A stretch of 64,000 nucleotides of DNA from Enterococcus ureasiticus. GTDB lineage: Bacteria; Bacillota; Bacilli; Lactobacillales; Enterococcaceae. Shown piece after piece: positions 35,890 to 44,937 of the stretch (positions within the stretch are counted from its first letter, which is position 1; the number at the start of each line of letters is the position of its first letter). The position numbers and the translations under genes were made by a program. The DNA is taken from positions 1,116,001-1,180,000 of the forward strand of contig NZ_MIJZ01000001.1 of the NCBI RefSeq assembly GCF_001730285.1. Direction: 5' to 3'. The notes beneath the pieces were generated by a model. It saw only the letters and a list, made by a program, of their open reading frames with translations, was not told the origin of the DNA and made no database searches.

Positions 35890-37371
35890 TTATAAACTGT
35901 CAATAAATCGTTTAAAGGCTGCTCGTCCTTCTGGCGTTCGTTTGTACACGCCAGCATCTGCTAAAACACGGGCAAAAATTTGTCCTACTTCTTTTTGAAT
36001 AATTTCTTTTGCGTTTTTTTCATTAAAAGAATAGGTTTCTTTCATTTGATCCGCCCACTCTTTATGGTAATCTGCAAGCTGATTTTCCTTCGCTAAAACA
36101 TACTTTTCCACTTCTTGCAGTTCATCGTTTAAACGTGGCGGCAATACCGCTAAGCCCATCACTTCGATCAAGCCAATATTTTCCTTTTTGATATGCTGCA
36201 CTTCTTTATGGGGATGAAAAATTCCATCTGGGTATTCAGCAGAAATGTTGTTATCACGCAAAACTAAATCCAATTCAAACAGCTGACCTTTGCGGCGAGC
36301 GATTGGCGTGATGGTGTGATGAGACGTCCCATCTGCCGAAAAAGCTCGAATTGAAACATTCTCATCAGAATAATTATGCCATTTTTCTAAAATCAATGAG
36401 GCCGCTTCAACTAAATCTTCTGAATTTGGACTCTGCAATCGAATAACAGACATCGGCCATTTGACAATTCCTGCATTCATTAAAGGAAACTCACTCAACT
36501 CAAAATATTGTTCAATCTCTGCTTTCTCCATCGGAAAAACATGTCGGCCAGCTTGATAATGATCATGCGTTAAAATCGAACCGCCTACGATTGGTAGGTC
36601 CGCATTAGACCCCACAAAATAATGAGGCAATACTTCAATGATTCTAGTCAATCGTCGAAATGTATCTTTTGAAATAACCATCGGACGGTGTTCTTCAGAC
36701 AAAATAATCGAGTGCTCATTGTAGTATGCGTATGGTGAATACTGAAACCCCCAGCTCTCTCCATCTAAGTTCATCCGAATGATTCGGTGATTCGTTCTAG
36801 CTGGATAATTAGTCCGGCCTTTGTAGCCTTCGTTTTCCATACACAGGACACATTTAGGATAATCCACTTGGTTTACTTGACGTTCAGCAGCAATTTGTTT
36901 AGGATCTTTCTCGGGTTTTGATAAATTGATCGTGATCTCAAGTTGACCGTATTCTGTTTCTGCTGGAAAAACAACATTTTTAGCAATAGCTCTAGTTTTG
37001 ATATAATCATTTTCTTGACTTAATTTAAAGAAGTAATCGGTTGCGTCAGCTGGATCTTTTTCATAATGTTGCGCAAAAAGAGCATTCACCACTGAAGGTG
37101 GCGGTGTAAGAAAATCCATTAATTGCGCTTCAAAAATTTCTAAATCTGCTGCTTTCTCTTTGACAGTACCGTTTTCTACAGCTCGAGTCACTAATTCATC
37201 CAACAATTCTAAGGATGTCTTAGTCACTATGGTTGGAGAAATGGACTCTAATGTTTCTTCACCAACCATTGCAAGTACACGATTTTGTAAATAAAGACGA
37301 TCCAGCTCCATCCAACCACCAGCTTGAATCGCTAACGTCACAAAATCAGTAATAGTTTGACTAATTGACAC
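35890..37371 (-). CDS. galT: UDP-glucose--hexose-1-phosphate uridylyltransferase (class 2)
   Basis: Transfers UMP between UDP-glucose and galactose-1-phosphate in the Leloir pathway. At 493 residues it belongs to the class 2 (Firmicutes) GalT family, longer than the E. coli type. The active-site histidine motif appears as ILTHDHYQAGRH near residue 263. Conserved segments are KCVLCMENEGYKGR and GESWGFQYSPY. The operon order is galE-galT-galR, with a 52-base gap to galE that contains a stretch resembling the hairpin repeat found after nrdD. Confidence 0.95.
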   Translation of the reverse strand: MSISQTITDFVTLAIQAGGWMELDRLYLQNRVLAMVGEETLESISPTIVTKTSLELLDELVTRAVENGTVKEKAADLEIFEAQLMDFLTPPPSVVNALFAQHYEKDPADATDYFFKLSQENDYIKTRAIAKNVVFPAETEYGQLEITINLSKPEKDPKQIAAERQVNQVDYPKCVLCMENEGYKGRTNYPARTNHRIIRMNLDGESWGFQYSPYAYYNEHSIILSEEHRPMVISKDTFRRLTRIIEVLPHYFVGSNADLPIVGGSILTHDHYQAGRHVFPMEKAEIEQYFELSEFPLMNAGIVKWPMSVIRLQSPNSEDLVEAASLILEKWHNYSDENVSIRAFSADGTSHHTITPIARRKGQLFELDLVLRDNNISAEYPDGIFHPHKEVQHIKKENIGLIEVMGLAVLPPRLNDELQEVEKYVLAKENQLADYHKEWADQMKETYSFNEKNAKEIIQKEVGQIFARVLADAGVYKRTPEGRAAFKRFIDSL

Positions 37372-37423
37372 AATGTTTCCTCCTAATTTAAAAGCTGAGC
37401 AGGCTCGTTCAGTCTCGACAGAA

Positions 37424-38410
37424 TTATTTATACCCTTTTGGATGACTCAGATGCCACTCCCATGCCGTTTTGATAATTTGTTTGATATCTGTGACTTGAG
37501 GCTGCCAGCCTAAAATCGTTTTAGCTTTTTCACTTGATGCAACTAGTTTACTAGGATCACCTAACCGGCGCGGCAATACTTTAGCTGGAATTTCTCTACC
37601 AGTAACTTCTCTAGCTGCTTCAAGCATTTCTTTGACCGAATAGCCAGTATTGCTGCCTAAATTGAAAACATTACTTTCATTCCCTTTTTGTAAATAATCT
37701 AACGCCGCAATATGAGCCGCAATCAAATCTTCGATATAAACATAGTCACGAATACATGTACCATCCGGTGTATCATAATCGTCACCATAAATGCCTAAAT
37801 GTTCTCTTTGACCTAAAGCAGTTTGCAAAATAATTGGAATCAAATGCGTTTCTGGATCGTGATCTTCGCCAATAGAAGCATCTGATTTAGCACCAGCAAC
37901 ATTGAAATAACGAAGGGCAACATAACGCATACCATAAGCTTTGTCACACCATTTCATCATTTTTTCCATCATTAATTTACTTTCACCATATGGGTTTTCC
38001 GGATTTGTTGGCATCGTTTCTACTATCGGCATTTCTTTAGGTTCCCCGTAGGTAGCAGCTGTAGAAGAAAATACGATGTGTTTAACGCCGAATTCTTCCA
38101 TTACTTCTAATACTATTTGAGTTCCATGAACGTTATTATTGAAGTATACTAATGGTTTTTCTACTGACTCACCGACAAGTGAACTTGCAGCAAAATGAAT
38201 CACACCATTAATCGATTCTTTTTTGAACACATCTTGCATAAAACCTTTATCTCTAATATCCCCTAGATAAAATGTCGCTTTTTCATGAACTGACTGTTTG
38301 TGACCCGTTTGAAGATTATCAACAACGACCACCTCGTAGCCTTTATTGATTAATTGATCAACAGCATGAGAACCAATGTAGCCCGCTCCGCCTAAAACTA
38401 AAATTGACAA
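37424..38410 (-). CDS. galE: UDP-glucose 4-epimerase
   Basis: Extended SDR that interconverts UDP-galactose and UDP-glucose. 328 residues, NAD motif GGAGYIGSH at residues 7-15, catalytic Ser in FSSTAATYG near 121, and YGESK (Tyr-x-x-x-Lys) near 146. [14 protein letters not shown] near 212 is diagnostic of GalE. It is the second gene of the gal run. It also supplies UDP-galactose for wall polysaccharides. Confidence 0.96.
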   Translation of the reverse strand: MSILVLGGAGYIGSHAVDQLINKGYEVVVVDNLQTGHKQSVHEKATFYLGDIRDKGFMQDVFKKESINGVIHFAASSLVGESVEKPLVYFNNNVHGTQIVLEVMEEFGVKHIVFSSTAATYGEPKEMPIVETMPTNPENPYGESKLMMEKMMKWCDKAYGMRYVALRYFNVAGAKSDASIGEDHDPETHLIPIILQTALGQREHLGIYGDDYDTPDGTCIRDYVYIEDLIAAHIAALDYLQKGNESNVFNLGSNTGYSVKEMLEAAREVTGREIPAKVLPRRLGDPSKLVASSEKAKTILGWQPQVTDIKQIIKTAWEWHLSHPKGYK

Positions 38411-38472
38411 ATTATCGCCTCCTTGTTAAATATATAAGAAATTAAAATCGTTTTTTTAATTTATTCTTTATT

Positions 38473-39633
38473 CTACAGCTTTCTAGCTCCATCATCAACA
38501 TTTGCAATATAAAAATCTGCCGGATAGCCGATTTTTTCTTGATAGGCCTGCCCAACTTGCTTAATAAAATGATCCATCTCCGTTTCTTTGACTAAAGCAA
38601 TTGCACAGCCGCCAAACCCCGCTCCTGTCATTCGGGCGCCTAACACACCAGGGAATTGCTGTGCTTCCTCTACTAATGTATCTAGTTCAATACCAGTCAC
38701 TTCGTAATCCTCTTTTAAAGAAGCATGGGACGCATTCAGCAACTGACCAAAACTTGTGAGATCATTTTCAGAGAGAAATTTTTTTGCTTTGATTGTTCGT
38801 TGATTTTCAGTTACAGCGTGTTTTGCTCGTTTAATCAAGTGTTCATCAGCAATGACTTTTTTATTTTGATCAAAACATTCTTCTGTTAACTCACCCAAAG
38901 ATTCGATTGGTAAAACGGTTTGCAAACGACTTAATGCCAGCTCACATTCTGCCCGGCGTTCATTATATTTTGAATCAGCTAGTTCTCTGCGTTTATTTGT
39001 ATTCATAATCGCGATCGCATACTCGCCAAATTTTGCTGGCACCCATTCAAAATCAAGCGTATTTGTGTCCAATAAAATAGCATGATCTCGCTTGCCCATA
39101 CCAATAGCAAACTGATCCATGATGCCCGAATTTACCCCGATAAAATGATTTTCCACACGCTTACCTGTGATCACTAAATCTAACATTTTAATTTTCAAAT
39201 CAAACAGATCCGTTAAAATGACTCCAGTTAGTAATTCAATCGACGCTGAGGAAGAAAGTCCAGCTCCATTTGGAATCGTGCCATAAAAGAGAATATCCAT
39301 CCCTCGATCAATTGCATAGCCCTGTTCAATCAAATAATAAATCATGCCTTTAGGATAATTCGTCCAATCATCTTCTTTTTTATACGCTAAATCTGTTAAA
39401 GAAAGTTCAATAATTCCTAATTCTGAAAAATTTTCTGAATAAAAACGAATCGTTTGATCTTCACGTTTTCTAGCAACCCCATATGTTCCGATCGTAATAG
39501 CTGCTGGGAAAACATGACCGCCATTATAATCTGTGTGTTCACCAATCAAATTGATTCTTCCAGGAGCAAAATAAATTTCTTTTGATTCTATTCCAAATAC
39601 AGAATGAAATAGTTCTTTTAACTCATTTTCCAC
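38473..39633 (-). CDS. galK: Galactokinase
   Basis: GHMP kinase that makes galactose-1-phosphate. 386 residues, with the galactokinase signature [15 protein letters not shown] near residue 25, the ATP-binding [11 protein letters not shown] near 121, and the third GHMP motif [13 protein letters not shown] near 337. The start is taken as the GTG behind GAGGTGA with five bases between; a GTG three codons earlier overlaps that ribosome site. First gene of galK-galE-galT-galR with a canonical promoter, a cre-like site and an inverted repeat upstream. Confidence 0.95.
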   Translation of the reverse strand: MENELKELFHSVFGIESKEIYFAPGRINLIGEHTDYNGGHVFPAAITIGTYGVARKREDQTIRFYSENFSELGIIELSLTDLAYKKEDDWTNYPKGMIYYLIEQGYAIDRGMDILFYGTIPNGAGLSSSASIELLTGVILTDLFDLKIKMLDLVITGKRVENHFIGVNSGIMDQFAIGMGKRDHAILLDTNTLDFEWVPAKFGEYAIAIMNTNKRRELADSKYNERRAECELALSRLQTVLPIESLGELTEECFDQNKKVIADEHLIKRAKHAVTENQRTIKAKKFLSENDLTSFGQLLNASHASLKEDYEVTGIELDTLVEEAQQFPGVLGARMTGAGFGGCAIALVKETEMDHFIKQVGQAYQEKIGYPADFYIANVDDGARKL

Positions 39634-39655
39634 AGCTGTCACCTCTTGATTTCAT

Positions 39656-39719
39656 TTTAGTAAATTAATTATAAAACATTTACTAAACTTTTACAATTAT
39701 TTATTTAAAACGGTTACAT
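39656..39719 (-). promoter_or_regulatory. gal promoter with inverted-repeat operator and cre-like site
   Basis: On the minus strand: -35 TTGTAA (39691-39696), 17-base spacer, -10 TATAAT (39668-39673). The inverted repeat TTTAGTAAA ... TTTACTAAA (39656-39664 and 39679-39687) brackets the -10 element and is a candidate GalR operator. ATGTAACCGTTTTAA (39705-39719) fits the CcpA cre consensus in all but one position. Confidence 0.7.
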
Positions 39720-39879
39720 TCATTTTATAAAAACATATCCGCTAACTTATTCGAAAAAGATTAAATCTATTTTTTTTACATAACTGAACAAGATTAATAT
39801 GCTTTACTACTATCTATTGGATTTTTTTCTTACTTTAGTTCATAATAGAGGTGTCTAAATAACCGAGAGGAGAATGTAT

Positions 39880-40047
39880 ATGAAAAAATTTATTTCAGGA
39901 ATGCTTGTGGGAACAGCTGTAACTTGTGCTGCTGTTGTCGGTTTTGCAGCTACTATCAAAAAAACTGTTCTTGATCCAATCGAAGAAAAAGAAGATATGA
40001 TCGAGGAAAATCGTAAAAAAGCAATGCGTAAACGCATTTCTCGATAA
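39880..40047 (+). CDS. DUF3042 family small membrane protein
   Basis: A 55-residue protein too short for many gene callers: MKKFISGMLVGTAVTCAAVV at the N terminus forms one membrane helix or signal anchor, followed by the charged tail LDPIEEKEDMIEENRKKAMR. The pattern of short hydrophobic N terminus, then KKTVLDPIEEKE and an arginine-lysine-rich end, matches the DUF3042 family of lactic acid bacteria. A very good ribosome site (GAGAGGAGA) precedes the ATG. Function is unknown. An antisense ORF over the same bases is a shadow. Confidence 0.83.
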   Translation: MKKFISGMLVGTAVTCAAVVGFAATIKKTVLDPIEEKEDMIEENRKKAMRKRISR

Positions 40048-40112
40048 ACAGAAAAGCGGAACACGTTCGCTCAGATCATGAAAAGCAGAATGTGCTGTTT
40101 AGCTCTGACTAA
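40048..40112 (+). repeat. Degenerate left-arm copies of the nrdD-type hairpin repeat
   Basis: Two successive short pieces start AAAAGCGGAACACG and AAAAGCAGAATGTG, and the second continues CTGTTTAGCTCTGACTAAAAAATAGG. This resembles the left arms of the units at 7943-8208. The right arms are missing; a conventional terminator follows. Confidence 0.6.
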
Positions 40113-40117
40113 AAAAT

Positions 40118-40170
40118 AGGAAATCTTGTTCGTGACGTCTTTTGTCACGAACAAGATTTCTCTTTTTTAT
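40118..40170. terminator. Long terminator between DUF3042 and the FAD protein gene
   Basis: GAAATCTTGTTCGTGAC and GTCACGAACAAGATTTC make a 17-bp perfect stem around GTCTTTT, followed by TCTTTTTTAT on the plus strand. Confidence 0.88.
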
Positions 40171-40205
40171 GCAAATTTCAAACTAAAAAAAGAAAACAAC
40201 ACTTA

Positions 40206-42068
40206 TTACTTGTTGTCCTCTTTCAAAACTCTTTTTCCTTCAAAAATATTTCTAGCAATCAAATCTGCTTCCCTCAGGTTCCATGGATCTGTTCCAGGTC
40301 GTGCCGTGGCCGCTGTCAGCCAATGAATTCCTTCAGTTGGAATACCATAACAAAATAATCCACTGACAACTTCGCCTGTTTTCGACTGTATTTGATTCGT
40401 TTCTCGCTCCACAAAAAGTGCCCCCGTCTGATAAATTTCGCCAGAAGCTAACTCCAGTTGATGCAGACTCGCTATTTCATCTCTTAAAAGCTGTTGCACT
40501 AAGGGATTTAAACTAAACTGATTTGCTATTTTCGGCAATCTTGCTTCAATTAAAAAATGGGTTTTATATTTTTTAATCGGCTCTTTTGGAGAAGAACCAA
40601 TAAACCAACCCGCTTCTGTTGCTATCTCCATTTCTGGGCTAAGAAGCGTCACAATTCCAGCTTTAATCAAAGCCTTCAACTCAGCAGTTCTTTCTAAAGG
40701 AGGTCCGATTGATAAAAAAGCATTCAACGGGGTAAACCAATCCCACAACCATTTTTTATACTCATCGTTGGTAAATAACTCATGATCCATCATAAAACGA
40801 ACTTCATCTCGCAAGTCTTTCAAACTATCCAAAGCTGCTGCAAAAGGTCCTGAGATCGTACCTTTTTTTGCCTGTTCAAAATCCCAATGTAAATAAGTAA
40901 GGATGAACTCCTGAAAAGAATCTACTGCTCCCACGCTTTGATCTGGATGCTGAAGAGCTGACCAGTCCCAAAAATCTTTTTTTTGGATACCATATTTTTC
41001 CAAAACCGATTCGGCACCTCTTGTTCGGATAAATTCTTCATTGAAACGACTCTGATTTACTTTAGGGTAATTAGCCTCCACCAATGCCGAATAATAGGCA
41101 AATTCCACTTCTTTTTTTAAAAGCTCAAAAAATTGCTCAGCAGAAAAGCTTCCTTTTCTTTTAAACTTATTCAAACTCTTTTCTTTTAAAAAACGTGGCT
41201 GATATTCTTCTCCATACCCTTTTTGATTAGCCCCTCTAGCATGATAAGGAATGCCCCGACCAGAACTAGCAATGATTTTAGGTTCTTTTCCAGAAGGTTG
41301 ATAAATCAGTTCTCCATTTTGCTCTTTAAATATACCACCACGTTCACTCGTCAGTAGGGCAAGATAATCGAAAAAGACCAATCCTAAACCTCTGATCAAA
41401 ACTGGGGTATTTTCTGTGATTGCTTCAAGATAAGCATCTGCTGCATTTTTTGGTGAGGAATAAAATAAACGATGTTCGCTAGCATATGCAGCTAGCTCTT
41501 TTTCGTTTCCAATTAGTTCATTTTCTTGATGTCCTAAAGCTAAAATAACCGTATCCACTGTTGTTTCTACAGATTTGGTATATACTAGAAATTTATCTTC
41601 TTGCATTTTTACAGCACGAACAGTATCTTTAAAAAACTTTACCGAGGTTTGTTCTGTCATTCTTGTTTGCACATATTCATAAAACCATTTTTGATATAAA
41701 CCATAAAAAACTCTGGAACAGTGATCATTCGGACCTAGACGTTCGCACTCTTCTAATAGTGTTGTTCTATTTTCAAAATTGTGTTTCTTGATGAAAGCTG
41801 TAGCTTCTCCTTGTGCCCATTCATATAGATTTGGTCCTTTAGCTACGGGGCCTTTTGTACTTAATGTTTCATCTGTAAATAAAGTGACATGAGAGGCAAC
41901 TGAATTCATCAACAAAGATAATGGCTGATCTTCACGCCAGACTTTGCCTCCCGGCCCGAAAGAATCGAACATTGTAATTTGAATCACCTGTTCTTCTCTT
42001 GACCATTCAACAATTCGTTCTAATACGGAAAGGCCTCGAGGTCCGCCACCAACAATCGCGATTTTCAT
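40206..42068 (-). CDS. FAD/NAD(P)-binding protein (FAD-NAD(P) family, PF13454-like)
   Basis: A 620-residue flavoprotein-like enzyme. The dinucleotide fold is at the very start (MKIAIVGGGPRGLSVLERI), then DSFGPGGKVWREDQPLSLLMN typical of the FAD-NAD(P)-binding family, a second nucleotide-binding region near residue 180 (VDTVILALGHQEN), and a C-terminal GIPTEGIHWLTAATARPGT segment. Members are annotated only as hypothetical oxidoreductases. There is no partner gene that explains its substrate. It is a single gene between a strong terminator and the DUF488 gene. Confidence 0.78.
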   Translation of the reverse strand: MKIAIVGGGPRGLSVLERIVEWSREEQVIQITMFDSFGPGGKVWREDQPLSLLMNSVASHVTLFTDETLSTKGPVAKGPNLYEWAQGEATAFIKKHNFENRTTLLEECERLGPNDHCSRVFYGLYQKWFYEYVQTRMTEQTSVKFFKDTVRAVKMQEDKFLVYTKSVETTVDTVILALGHQENELIGNEKELAAYASEHRLFYSSPKNAADAYLEAITENTPVLIRGLGLVFFDYLALLTSERGGIFKEQNGELIYQPSGKEPKIIASSGRGIPYHARGANQKGYGEEYQPRFLKEKSLNKFKRKGSFSAEQFFELLKKEVEFAYYSALVEANYPKVNQSRFNEEFIRTRGAESVLEKYGIQKKDFWDWSALQHPDQSVGAVDSFQEFILTYLHWDFEQAKKGTISGPFAAALDSLKDLRDEVRFMMDHELFTNDEYKKWLWDWFTPLNAFLSIGPPLERTAELKALIKAGIVTLLSPEMEIATEAGWFIGSSPKEPIKKYKTHFLIEARLPKIANQFSLNPLVQQLLRDEIASLHQLELASGEIYQTGALFVERETNQIQSKTGEVVSGLFCYGIPTEGIHWLTAATARPGTDPWNLREADLIARNIFEGKRVLKEDNK

Positions 42069-42099
42069 TATTTTCCCCCTTCCAATTTATTTTCTCGAA

Positions 42100-42462
42100 T
42101 TAATTCGACTTATTTTTATCTAAAGCTTCTTTTAATACTACCGCATTATTATGTACTTCATCCTTTGCACTATAAATCAGTGTGATCACAGGATACTCTT
42201 TTATGATATTCAAGAGTTCTTGAAATGCGGTATGTGTTTCACCTGATTTTATTTCGGTTAGGTATTTTTCTTTGAATACAGAAAATTTAACGGGTTCATG
42301 ATTAAACCATTTTCTAAGTTCATTACTTGGCGCTATTTCTTTCAACCATAAATCTAAGTGCTCTTTTTCCTTTGACATTCCTCTAGGCCATAAACGATCG
42401 ACTAATATTCGATAACCATCATCCGGTCGTGCTTCTTCGTATGCTCTTTTGATTTGAATCAT
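42100..42462 (-). CDS. DUF488 family protein (YeaO-like)
   Basis: A 120-residue protein with the DUF488 hallmark ILVDRLWPRGMSKEKEHLDLWLKEIAPS (residues ~19-46, first part) and the NELRKWFNHEP segment. The last part, VITLIYSAKDEVHNNAVVL, is also conserved. The start is the ATG behind GAGGTGA; the GTG three codons earlier overlaps that site. Function is not established. It is 31 bases upstream of the FAD protein gene in the same direction, so the two may be co-transcribed. Confidence 0.85.
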   Translation of the reverse strand: MIQIKRAYEEARPDDGYRILVDRLWPRGMSKEKEHLDLWLKEIAPSNELRKWFNHEPVKFSVFKEKYLTEIKSGETHTAFQELLNIIKEYPVITLIYSAKDEVHNNAVVLKEALDKNKSN

Positions 42463-42530
42463 GTTGGTCACCTCATCTTTATTTTATCCTAATTAATAAA
42501 AAAAGAAACGATTTACAATTTAGATTAACA

Positions 42531-42596
42531 AGAAAAAGCACAGAGAAGTAGACGTTGTCCAATTTCGAACCATCGTTTCTCTCTGTGCTTTATTGA
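42531..42596 (-). terminator. Terminator after the rhodanese-like gene
   Basis: On the minus strand AAGCACAGAGA pairs with TCTCTGTGCTT across an unusually long loop (~40 bases, itself partly paired), followed by TTTCTTG. Confidence 0.68.
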
Positions 42597-42995
42597 TTAA
42601 GCATTTTTCTTTTTCGTCTTGCCAGTCCAGCCTTCATAGCCACCTTTTAAAATATAAAGATCTTTATAGCCATTTTTACGCAATTGATTTGCTGTACGAA
42701 TACTTAATGATTTTTTTTGATCATAAATATAGACAGGTTGATCTTTACGAATTGAATTCAACGTTGTTTTGATCGTTGTATATGGCATGCTGCGCGCACC
42801 AAGAATATGACCTGCATCAAATGAGTCTTTTTCACGGACATCAATGATTTGAGCTTTTCTCATGCCTTCTTTAAATTCTTCTTCTGTGATTGTTTTGGCA
42901 GAACGTTTTGCCATGATTCTAAGATATAACTCATTGATCCCCATTGCTAATAAAATTGTTAATAAAACACCGTTGATAATCCATAAAACATTCAT
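42597..42995 (-). CDS. Membrane-anchored rhodanese-like protein without the catalytic cysteine
   Basis: A 132-residue protein with one N-terminal membrane helix (VLWIINGVLLTILLAMGI) and a rhodanese domain (AQIIDVREKDSFDAGHILGA near residue 48). The active-site loop, normally beginning with Cys (for example CQSGxRS), reads VYIYDQKKSLSIRTA. The cysteine position is filled by Asp or Tyr, so sulfur transfer is not expected. The fold is likely kept for binding or phosphatase-like sensing. It lies 15 bases after glcK in one run (yqgQ-glcK-this gene), a common order in enterococci. Confidence 0.87.
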   Translation of the reverse strand: MNVLWIINGVLLTILLAMGINELYLRIMAKRSAKTITEEEFKEGMRKAQIIDVREKDSFDAGHILGARSMPYTTIKTTLNSIRKDQPVYIYDQKKSLSIRTANQLRKNGYKDLYILKGGYEGWTGKTKKKNA

Positions 42996-43010
42996 TCTAA
43001 AATCCCTTTC

Positions 43011-43982
43011 TTACTCTTTCTCTATAAAGTGTAATGCAAGTGAGGCTGCACCGATAACTCCGGCTTCATTACCTAACTCAGCAAGTTTAACTTGCGTACT
43101 GTTACGAACTTCTGGGAAAGTAAATTCTTCAAAATAAGTTTGAACACGACTACGTAAAAATTCACCAGCTGCAGAAACCCCGCCGCCAATGACCACACTA
43201 GATGGGTTTAAGGTATTTCCTACATTACCGATTGCAAGTCCTAAGAAATAACACACACGATCTACCACCATCAAAGCAAATGGATCATCTGTTTTGGCAT
43301 AGTCAAAGACATCTTTACTTGAAACATCTTGACCATCATCGATCGCTTGTTTTAACTGAGAATCACCCGCATATTCTTCTGACATATGGCGAGCAACCCG
43401 AACGACACCCGTTGCACTAGAAACTGTTTCTAAACAACCGCGTTTACCACAAGTACATTCAAAACCTCCAGGATCAACCGTGACATGACCAATTTCACCA
43501 GCACAGCCGTTAATACCATGTAAGAGATTGCCGTCTGCAATAATACCGCCACCAACGCCTGTCCCAAGTGTAATGAAAACAACATCTGGATTGTTTTCCC
43601 CAGCACCTTTCCAACGTTCACCTAAAGCCGCCACGTTGGCATCATTATCTAAAACAAAAGGAATACCTGTTGCTTCTTCGATTTGTGCTTTTACATTTTG
43701 TTTTTTCGTCCAGTTAAGATTGTAAGCTCCAACTACAGTTCCTTTTTTAATATCAACACTACCTGGAGTACCCATACCGATCCCAATAAAATCTTCATGT
43801 TTCATCTCATAAAGAGAGATTCGGTGATTGATTGATTCGATGATATCCGGCACGATATGACGGCCTTCATCTAGAATATTGGTTTCAATACTCCATTTTT
43901 GCTGAACATCTCCATCTGTTGTTAAAATTGCAAACTTAATCGTTGTTCCGCCTAAATCAATCCCAATCAATTTCTTATCCAT
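43011..43982 (-). CDS. glcK: ROK-family glucokinase
   Basis: ATP-dependent glucose phosphorylation in the cytoplasm; 323 residues. ATP motif GIDLGGTTIKFAIL at residues 7-20, catalytic Asp in VLDNDANVAALGE near 104, and the ROK zinc site GFECTCGKRGCLE near 172, with all four metal ligands (His in GEIGHVTV and three Cys). It follows yqgQ at once and precedes the rhodanese-like gene. It handles glucose from non-PTS sources, including galactose- or disaccharide-derived sugar from the nearby gal genes. Confidence 0.95.
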   Translation of the reverse strand: MDKKLIGIDLGGTTIKFAILTTDGDVQQKWSIETNILDEGRHIVPDIIESINHRISLYEMKHEDFIGIGMGTPGSVDIKKGTVVGAYNLNWTKKQNVKAQIEEATGIPFVLDNDANVAALGERWKGAGENNPDVVFITLGTGVGGGIIADGNLLHGINGCAGEIGHVTVDPGGFECTCGKRGCLETVSSATGVVRVARHMSEEYAGDSQLKQAIDDGQDVSSKDVFDYAKTDDPFALMVVDRVCYFLGLAIGNVGNTLNPSSVVIGGGVSAAGEFLRSRVQTYFEEFTFPEVRNSTQVKLAELGNEAGVIGAASLALHFIEKE

Positions 43983-44201
43983 TTACTCGGTTCCTTTCTC
44001 AGTAGCTCTGCTTTCTTCAATTCGATGTTCTCGTTGCAAAACACTTCTCGCATGGAGGTATGTGTCTCTATCAATCAAGTGACCTTCGTAAATATTTTTC
44101 AATTCAATCATCATCAACTCGATATCATAAATTCTAGCACCTACATAAATGTAAATACCGAACTGTTTAAATAACTGCTGCACATCATATAGCGTTTCCA
44201 T
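43983..44201 (-). CDS. yqgQ: YqgQ family protein (DUF910)
   Basis: A 72-residue helical protein, METLYDVQQLFKQFGIYIYV at the start, with MMIELKNIYEGHLIDRDTY in the middle. This is the YqgQ family, commonly next to glcK in Bacilli. YqgQ has a small helical bundle that may bind single-stranded nucleic acid, but its job is unsettled. The start is chosen at the ATG eight bases after AAGGAAG. The stop codon is adjacent to the glcK start. Confidence 0.88.
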   Translation of the reverse strand: METLYDVQQLFKQFGIYIYVGARIYDIELMMIELKNIYEGHLIDRDTYLHARSVLQREHRIEESRATEKGTE

Positions 44202-44217
44202 TAAATGCACTTCCTTA

Positions 44218-44928
44218 TTATACAAGTAAACCGAATTTTTTAAAACCCAAGACTAGACAAACACCTAATAAAAATACGAAAATGATACCAGATATGATTC
44301 GTTCATGGATATTGAACTCCTCAGAACGATCTGGAACAGCTAAAGCAGAGGCTACTAAAAGCCCACCGATCAAGCCACCGATATGTCCCATGATATCCAC
44401 AGAACTGCTAAATAAATTAAAAATCAAGTTGATTCCGATAAAGGTCGCATAACGTTGGACCATAAATGAGATTGCTGGATTATTTTTAAAATGACGGCCT
44501 AGAATAACAAAGGCGCCAAATAATCCAAACAATGCTGTACTAGCACCCGCCGAAATACTGGTTGGCGAACCAAACGTAAAACTAATGATATTTCCAGAAA
44601 CGCCACTCAATAGATAAATAAGGAGATAACGCCAGTGACCATAAATACTTTCAACTTGTGAGCCGACATAATATAACGTCACCATATTTACAGCAAAATG
44701 CAGCCAACCGATATGCAGAAACATTGGTGTGAATAAACGCCAATATTGGTGTAAATAAAGAATCTCTCCTCGAGACATTGCGCCCCAATTAATCAAAACC
44801 TGACTATTCTCTGAGCCACCTGACAATTCCATCCCTAGAAAAACGATTGTCGTGATCCCAAGTAAAATATATGTCACTAGCGGCTGTTTTAATAGTTTTT
44901 TTATTTTCATTTGCGTTTGATAATCCAT
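44218..44928 (-). CDS. Rhomboid-family intramembrane serine protease
   Basis: A 236-residue membrane protease with six to seven helices. The serine motif GASTALFG (GxSx) is near residue 133, and the catalytic His in DIMGHIGGLIGGLL near residue 180. The conserved HFAVNMVTLYYVG near residue 85 holds the oxyanion-side His/Asn. This is the GluP/YqgP type seen next to glcK in Bacilli, but it lacks the long N-terminal soluble domain of YqgP. It is positioned between the 5-FCL gene and yqgQ, nine bases after the former. Confidence 0.93.
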   Translation of the reverse strand: MDYQTQMKIKKLLKQPLVTYILLGITTIVFLGMELSGGSENSQVLINWGAMSRGEILYLHQYWRLFTPMFLHIGWLHFAVNMVTLYYVGSQVESIYGHWRYLLIYLLSGVSGNIISFTFGSPTSISAGASTALFGLFGAFVILGRHFKNNPAISFMVQRYATFIGINLIFNLFSSSVDIMGHIGGLIGGLLVASALAVPDRSEEFNIHERIISGIIFVFLLGVCLVLGFKKFGLLV

Positions 44929-44937
44929 GCGTTCCTC

